From Euperipatoides rowelli (taxonomy: Eukaryota; Onychophora; Udeonychophora; Euonychophora; Peripatopsidae): DNA of 11,617 nt. The translations under genes were made by a program, and so were the position numbers. The stretch lies in NCBI GenBank assembly GCA_003024985.2, contig PXIH01S0087106.1; one strand, given 5' to 3'. The first letter of the stretch is position 1. The number at the start of each line of letters is the position of its first letter. The notes beneath the pieces were generated by a model that was given only the letters and a program-made list of their open reading frames with translations, had not been told where the DNA came from and did no database searches. Of this stretch, positions 7,911-11,617 are shown one piece after another.

Positions 7911-8277
7911 GTCATTCCATGCCAAATCAACCTAGCCATTTACCTGACCCCCTTGGATTTTGATTAAATTTGTTCCATTTGTTGAGATCATTGAGAGATA
8001 GATTTCTACCAAATTTTATTGTTATAGACCCTATAGTTTGGGAGTTATACGGTTCCAAAGTTTGCAAAAAAAAAAAACCCCAAAATTTGGCCCACATCCG
8101 TTCACAGAAACATGCATAACATCCTTCCTATTGGTCCAAAACTGATGGGATAAAATGTAAATTGTAGCTAAATAAACACTCTATCTAATATAAGAAACAA
8201 AAATAATGCAGTTTATTTTTAAAAAATTTAAAATTTGATAATTGACCTTTGACCTTGAATTTATCAAAATAGGTCCC
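7911..8277 (+). repeat. Left terminal inverted repeat of the transposon
   Basis: It begins TCATTCCATGCCAAATCAACC and ends ATTTATCAAAATAGGTCCC. It contains a perfect DR1 motif, TGACCTTTGACCT, at 8243-8255, and an A10-A11 run near 8067-8078. Confidence 0.85.
8243..8255 (-). promoter_or_regulatory. DR1 hexamer repeat in left arm
   Basis: TGACCTTTGACCT is a perfect inverse of AGGTCA-A-AGGTCA, the DR1 half-site pair bound by animal nuclear receptors such as HNF4 and RXR partners. The same 13-mer is preserved in the other arm (10608-10620) despite divergence around it. Confidence 0.45.
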
Positions 8278-8511
8278 TTCAAAAAATTTGGGAAAAAGTA
8301 TGAATGTTATTTGGTCAGTTGACTGAAGTATTGCAAAATTTCAGACTGGGATGGTAATGGGATCACAGCCTATAAATAAATAAATAAAAGGCGAGTAGTC
8401 TGCAGACATGAAAATACTGATAGCTTTTATATTACAATTTATCATAACTTAAAGATCCTAGTAAATAATAATTTTAAAAATGTTTACAATATATAGTTTG
8501 GTCTACTTACA
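8278..8511 (-). other. 3' non-coding region of the transposase gene
   Basis: This lies between the left arm and the last transposase-like codons. A minus-strand GTAAGT (8510-8505 read backwards) right after the last alignable codons could be a splice donor, meaning a final exon may lie here or be lost. A TAAA run of three to four units sits near 8374-8390. No other gene is seen. Confidence 0.4.
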
Positions 8512-10580
8512 TGTTATGGATACAGATATTTTAATTTTTGAGTTGCTTCAGCACTTTCCTTTTTGCTTAATGTGCAGGTGCGGCCAGTAAAATGATTAAT
8601 CTTTGTTAAAATGTCATTTGCTGGGACATTTATTTAGAATGTCTAGAATTTCAGGATAGGAAAAGATGGTGATGGGCCATGAGGATGCAGAAAATTAAGT
8701 TTTACTATTTCTTTTACTTCATCTGTTGAACACAAGCAACCTATCATATTCACAAGTAACAAAACCTCGAATTTCTTAAAATGAAAGCTCAGATTCTTTT
8801 GTTGTGACCACCAGTTCTTTTTTGCTTTCAGTAGAAAAGGAATAGATTTTTGTAGATATTTTATTGTCAGTAAGTGGAATGAAAGAATGATGTTTTTGGG
8901 TACCAGTAATTTGGCGAGCTTTTGCAAATCTTTGTGCCATAAGAGTTACCGTATTTCATTTCTGTGCTCATCATTGGAGCAGTAAAAAAATGTTATTGTA
9001 GGAATATTTTCTACTGCCCATTTGAATAACTGCTAGGTGTCATAATTTGTTGATTAAAAGGCCTCTGAAGACTAGCTCAAGCAGCAAATCTTTTAACCGT
9101 ACCTCCAACACCATCACAAGGACCCTTTCCATGCGAGGTGAAAAAAAAGTGCCACTCAAGCTTCCACATTAAAGTCGCTTTTATGTAAACAGATATTAAT
9201 AAAAATTTTCTTATTTTTATATTGGGCTGCTGACCCATCATAAAAGTAATATTTTTTTTTCATTCCATTAGCAATAAATTTATCAGAAAGATGTTGTATC
9301 AGTCTCATTTGAAATAAATTGACAGCAATTGTATCATGCTGAAAACATTCAGATATGACCACAAAACTATCATGTTTAATTTAAGTTCATTTTCTCTATA
9401 AGCTGCAAATGGATGAATTGTTGCTTGGAAATTATTCCAATGGAAGCCTTGTGTTTCATCTTGTAATACAAAATGAATAATTCATTGCAAAGTCGCAAAT
9501 AATAAATTCACCTGTATGTAGCGATTCCGTCAAGTATATTTGGAATGCAGACTGTTTTGCAATAAATGCATGTCTTTTCAAAGTGTCTAATTTTTCACAG
9601 AAAATGTCCAAAAAATCATCCACATTTTTAGTAAAAGTTTCTAAAGTAGAGCGATCAAGTGAAAACCAACTGTTTGTATATTATTTCTTCTATCATTGCT
9701 TCATCCATTTTGCGATGTAAATATTCTTTAAGATCTGCTGTTTTAGGACAAATAGAACATTCATTAAAATGACATTTTGGATCAGGTGGATTACAAACAT
9801 TATAACTTTTAATGGGATTTTCATTACTACTAGTTATTTCTGGAATTTTACTTCCTAAGACCATCAATTTTATGTTCTGATGAATTGTACATACACACAT
9901 TGTATGTGTACCACTAGCACCTGCCAAAATAAAAAAATTTAGACAAAAGTTTGCAAATTTTGAAAACCCTATCTTGGCTGCTGGATATTTACTTTTGAAG
10001 AATTCATATATTTCTTTTAAATTTGCTAGTACTAATCTTTGTTGAACATGAACTCTTTCTTCACCTAATTTAAAATAAAATAATAAAAAATCCACTTTTC
10101 CTGGCATTAATCTACTCACCTCATCACTTTCATATAAACTTTGAATTAGATTAACAGTTTCCTCACTTAAATTCCTTTCTGACTTGGGATTAGGAGTTGA
10201 CAGAATTCCCTTTTTTTTTTTTACTAGTTTTTTTTTTTTGACATTGTGCACCATGAAGTTAGACACTCCAAATTCAAGCTCAATTTTCTTAATGCTCCAA
10301 CTTTATGGCAGTACAATTAAAATTTGTATTTTTTCACTCCTATCTGTACAATTATTAAATTTTTCTTACTATTGAGTAATCATCTCAGAATCGGCTTTAG
10401 TTGTTTTATATTCACTAAGTTCTTCAGATTCACAAATTCCTAACAGTTTTTCTTTAAATGCTTTTCCAATTTTCTTTAGCTTTTCTTGTGGGTACTTTGA
10501 TTGACTTAGTTTTCTTTTTAATAATGGTGATTCTCCAATAGATTTCAATGACTCATTTAAAGATTGTATAGCAACTTCAG
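8512..10580 (-). pseudogene. Transposase-like protein of an unclassified invertebrate family, decayed
   Basis: Pieces read along the minus strand in this order. The head is ESLKSIGESPLLKRKLSQ (about 10560-10490). A 203-residue open stretch (10266-9655) follows, with DEVSRLMPGKVDF, GFSKFANFC, AGASGTHTMCVCTIHQNIKL and a CNPPDPKCHFNECSICP zinc-like cluster. Next come CDFAMNYSF (Asp codon 9494-9492), GFHWNNFQATIHPF, ISECFQHDTIAV, then YDGSAAQYKN (Asp codon 9239-9237), and TSHGKGPCDGVGGTVKRF (about 9150-9095). I recall this motif series from long uncharacterised invertebrate proteins linked to repeats. The two spaced Asp residues and the inverted-repeat context suggest a DDE/D-type transposase; that is inference. 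At least five frame changes and several stops are present, and the residue after DFA is Met-Asn where I would expect Glu-Asn. The total is about 690 codons. Confidence 0.75.
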
Positions 10581-10585
10581 GATNA

Positions 10586-10952
10586 GAGACCTATTTTGAA
10601 AAGTTCAAGGTCAAAGGTCATTTTTAAAATTTTCAATTTTTTAAAAATAAACTGCATTATTTTTGTTCATTATAATAGAGAGTTTCTTTAGTTTTAATAT
10701 ACTTTTTTTCCCATCAATCTAGGACCAATAGGAAGGAAGTTATGCTTGTTTTTGTGAAGGATTGTGGGACAAATTTTGTTTTTTTTTGGCCAACTTTGAG
10801 ACTGTATAACTCTAAAACTACAAGGTCTAGGGCAATAAAATTTAACATTAATGCATTTCTAACTAGACTCAACAAATTACCAAATTTTATAAAAATTGAA
10901 GGGGGTCAAGTAAATTTTTACCATTTGATGGGTTGATTTGGCATGGAATGAC
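10586..10952 (-). repeat. Right terminal inverted repeat of the transposon
   Basis: It begins at the inside with GAGACCTATTTTGAA and ends GGTTGATTTGGCATGGAATGAC. It is the same length as the left arm (367 nt) with small balancing gaps. An open frame at 10742-10936 falls wholly inside it and is not a gene. The unresolved base n (10584) lies two bases inside the arm boundary. Confidence 0.85.
10608..10620 (+). promoter_or_regulatory. DR1 hexamer repeat in right arm
   Basis: AGGTCAAAGGTCA is a perfect DR1. It lies about 30 nt upstream of the first recognisable transposase codons, a plausible place for a promoter element of the transposase, but binding is not shown by sequence alone. Confidence 0.45.
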
Positions 10953-11190
10953 CCATCAGTGTTTTTTCACTACTCATTTCTATAAAGTTTTAATATTATA
11001 GCACTGCGAAAAAATATATTTTAAAAATAAATTCTTAACAAAATATTGTTATCTTTAAAAGTTTATTTCATTTTATTTTGATACTGAAGGCATAGATGTG
11101 TGGGAAATTAATTTTGATATTTTGTTTTAAAACAATATATTTTAATTAACTCGGAATATTTTTATAGCACAATTTCTATTTCTTTGTCAG
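10953..11190. other. AT-rich flank; no gene, candidate splice acceptor at end
   Basis: The sequence is AT-rich with no coding signal. It ends with a pyrimidine-rich run and CAG (TTTCTATTTCTTTGTCAG, to 11190), a good 3' splice-site match for the exon that follows. Confidence 0.4.
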
Positions 11191-11259
11191 ATTTTTGAGC
11201 CACAATGACTGATTTGAGTCCAGAATTACATAAAACTGCCAATTCTGATGTGGAAGAAG
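11191..11259 (+). CDS. Candidate first coding exon of a host gene (partial)
   Basis: The segment is bounded by a strong acceptor (TTTCTTTGTCAG ending 11190) and a donor (GAAG followed by GTAATT at 11260). Inside, ATG at 11205 in context CACAATGA opens 18 complete codons (MTDLSPELHKTANSDVEE) plus one base before the donor. Codon use is varied and not a run of A/T repeats. The predicted N-terminus is acidic and polar, as in many cytosolic or nuclear proteins; I do not recognise it. No continuation exon is found in the remaining 350 nt. It could be a chance arrangement, since such signals are frequent in AT-rich DNA. Confidence 0.4.
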
Positions 11260-11470
11260 GTAATTTTACATTGTAATACAATTTTATAATAATATTAATG
11301 TGATATTTGAAATGGTTGTACTATAGCTATTGGTTTGACATTATACATCTCTGAAACTGACTTTTAAGTTATAATAGTGAATAAACAACTAAATATTTAT
11401 ATGATCTTCTCACCATGTTATTATTATCAATTTAATTTTTCATCATTATTATTTTCTTTACCTTATGGTA
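11260..11470. other. AT-rich, putative intron; nothing else seen
   Basis: If the exon is real this is its intron. No acceptor followed by a convincing open frame is seen before the window ends. Confidence 0.35.
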
Positions 11471-11471
11471 T

Positions 11472-11617
11472 TAGGGTTGGGCAGTATTGAAAATACTCAT
11501 ACTGCATTGCAAATGCATAATAAATAGAAGCGGTTAAATACTTGGAAATTTTATTCATTTTTACCGCGTTTTTAACTTCTGCGCATATATTTTTGTCATT
11601 ACGGTAGATTTTTCGGA
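11472..11617. mobile_element. Possible terminus of a hAT-like repeat, cut by window end
   Basis: TAGGGTTGGGCAGTATT resembles the YAGGGTTGGGC-type ends of many animal hAT elements (from memory). It is followed by a local hairpin, GCAGTAT (11481-11487) with ATACTGC (11499-11505), and a GC-richer stretch unlike the upstream intronic DNA. The other end is outside the window, so neither inverted repeats nor an 8-bp target duplication can be tested. Confidence 0.3.

Larger units (their letters stand above)
7911..10952. mobile_element. DNA transposon with 367-nt terminal inverted repeats, inactive
   Basis: The left arm (7911-8277) and right arm (10586-10952) are inverse complements over their whole length. 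By eye about 75 percent of positions match, including the outer end GTCATTCCATGCCAAATCAACC-like block and the inner AGGTCAAAGGTCA block. They enclose a minus-strand transposase-like pseudogene. The organisation is that of a class II cut-and-paste element about 3.04 kb long. No convincing target-site duplication is seen next to either end (TCGTA before, CCATC after). The superfamily is therefore left open. Arm divergence and the broken protein indicate an old, dead copy. Confidence 0.85.

Noticed and set aside
10742-10936. 64-codon plus-strand open frame
   Set aside because: It lies wholly within the right inverted repeat and has no counterpart motif in the left arm.

Overview
This looks like AT-rich nuclear DNA from an animal, most likely an invertebrate. 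There are no bacterial-style operons, ribosome-binding sites or long open genes. It contains decayed eukaryotic mobile elements, long stretches of simple AT-rich sequence, mammal/invertebrate-type splice signals and one unresolved base (n at 10584) as in a draft assembly. I cannot name the species; a cnidarian or similar AT-rich invertebrate would fit, but that is inference.

Region 1 (about 1-4330) is the relic of a Polinton/Maverick-type (adintovirus-like) element. On the plus strand are a small basic protein (244-528) and a second protein I associate with Polintons (about 604-1055). They converge, across a T-rich low-complexity tract (about 1160-1460), on three minus-strand relics: an adenovirus-type cysteine protease (2014-1526), a capsid protein of the F54H12.2-like family (about 2820-2114) and an rve-type integrase fragment (3181 to about 2830). 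Further upstream on the minus strand is an unfamiliar gene relic encoding a coiled coil followed by a Cys/His-rich region (4322-3525). Every one of these carries frameshifts or stops. DNA polymerase B and the packaging ATPase are not seen, and integrase appears fused by deletion to the middle of the capsid gene.

Region 2 (about 4330-7910) has no gene I can support. It holds short inverted repeats, an imperfect period-17-20 repeat, a diverged tandem duplication of period 173, a YY1-like motif, and a striking 34-bp inverted repeat with a 5-nt loop at 7343-7415.

Region 3 (7911-10952) is one cut-and-paste-type DNA transposon about 3.04 kb long. It has 367-nt terminal inverted repeats about three-quarters identical to each other, flanking a minus-strand transposase-like pseudogene. 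Both arms keep a perfect AGGTCA-A-AGGTCA (DR1) motif.

Region 4 (10953-11617) is mostly AT-rich sequence. It has a candidate first coding exon of a host gene (11191-11259) and, at the edge, a sequence starting like the terminus of a hAT-type repeat. The genes are not a working system: the window is best read as two dead mobile elements of different classes beside a possible host gene.
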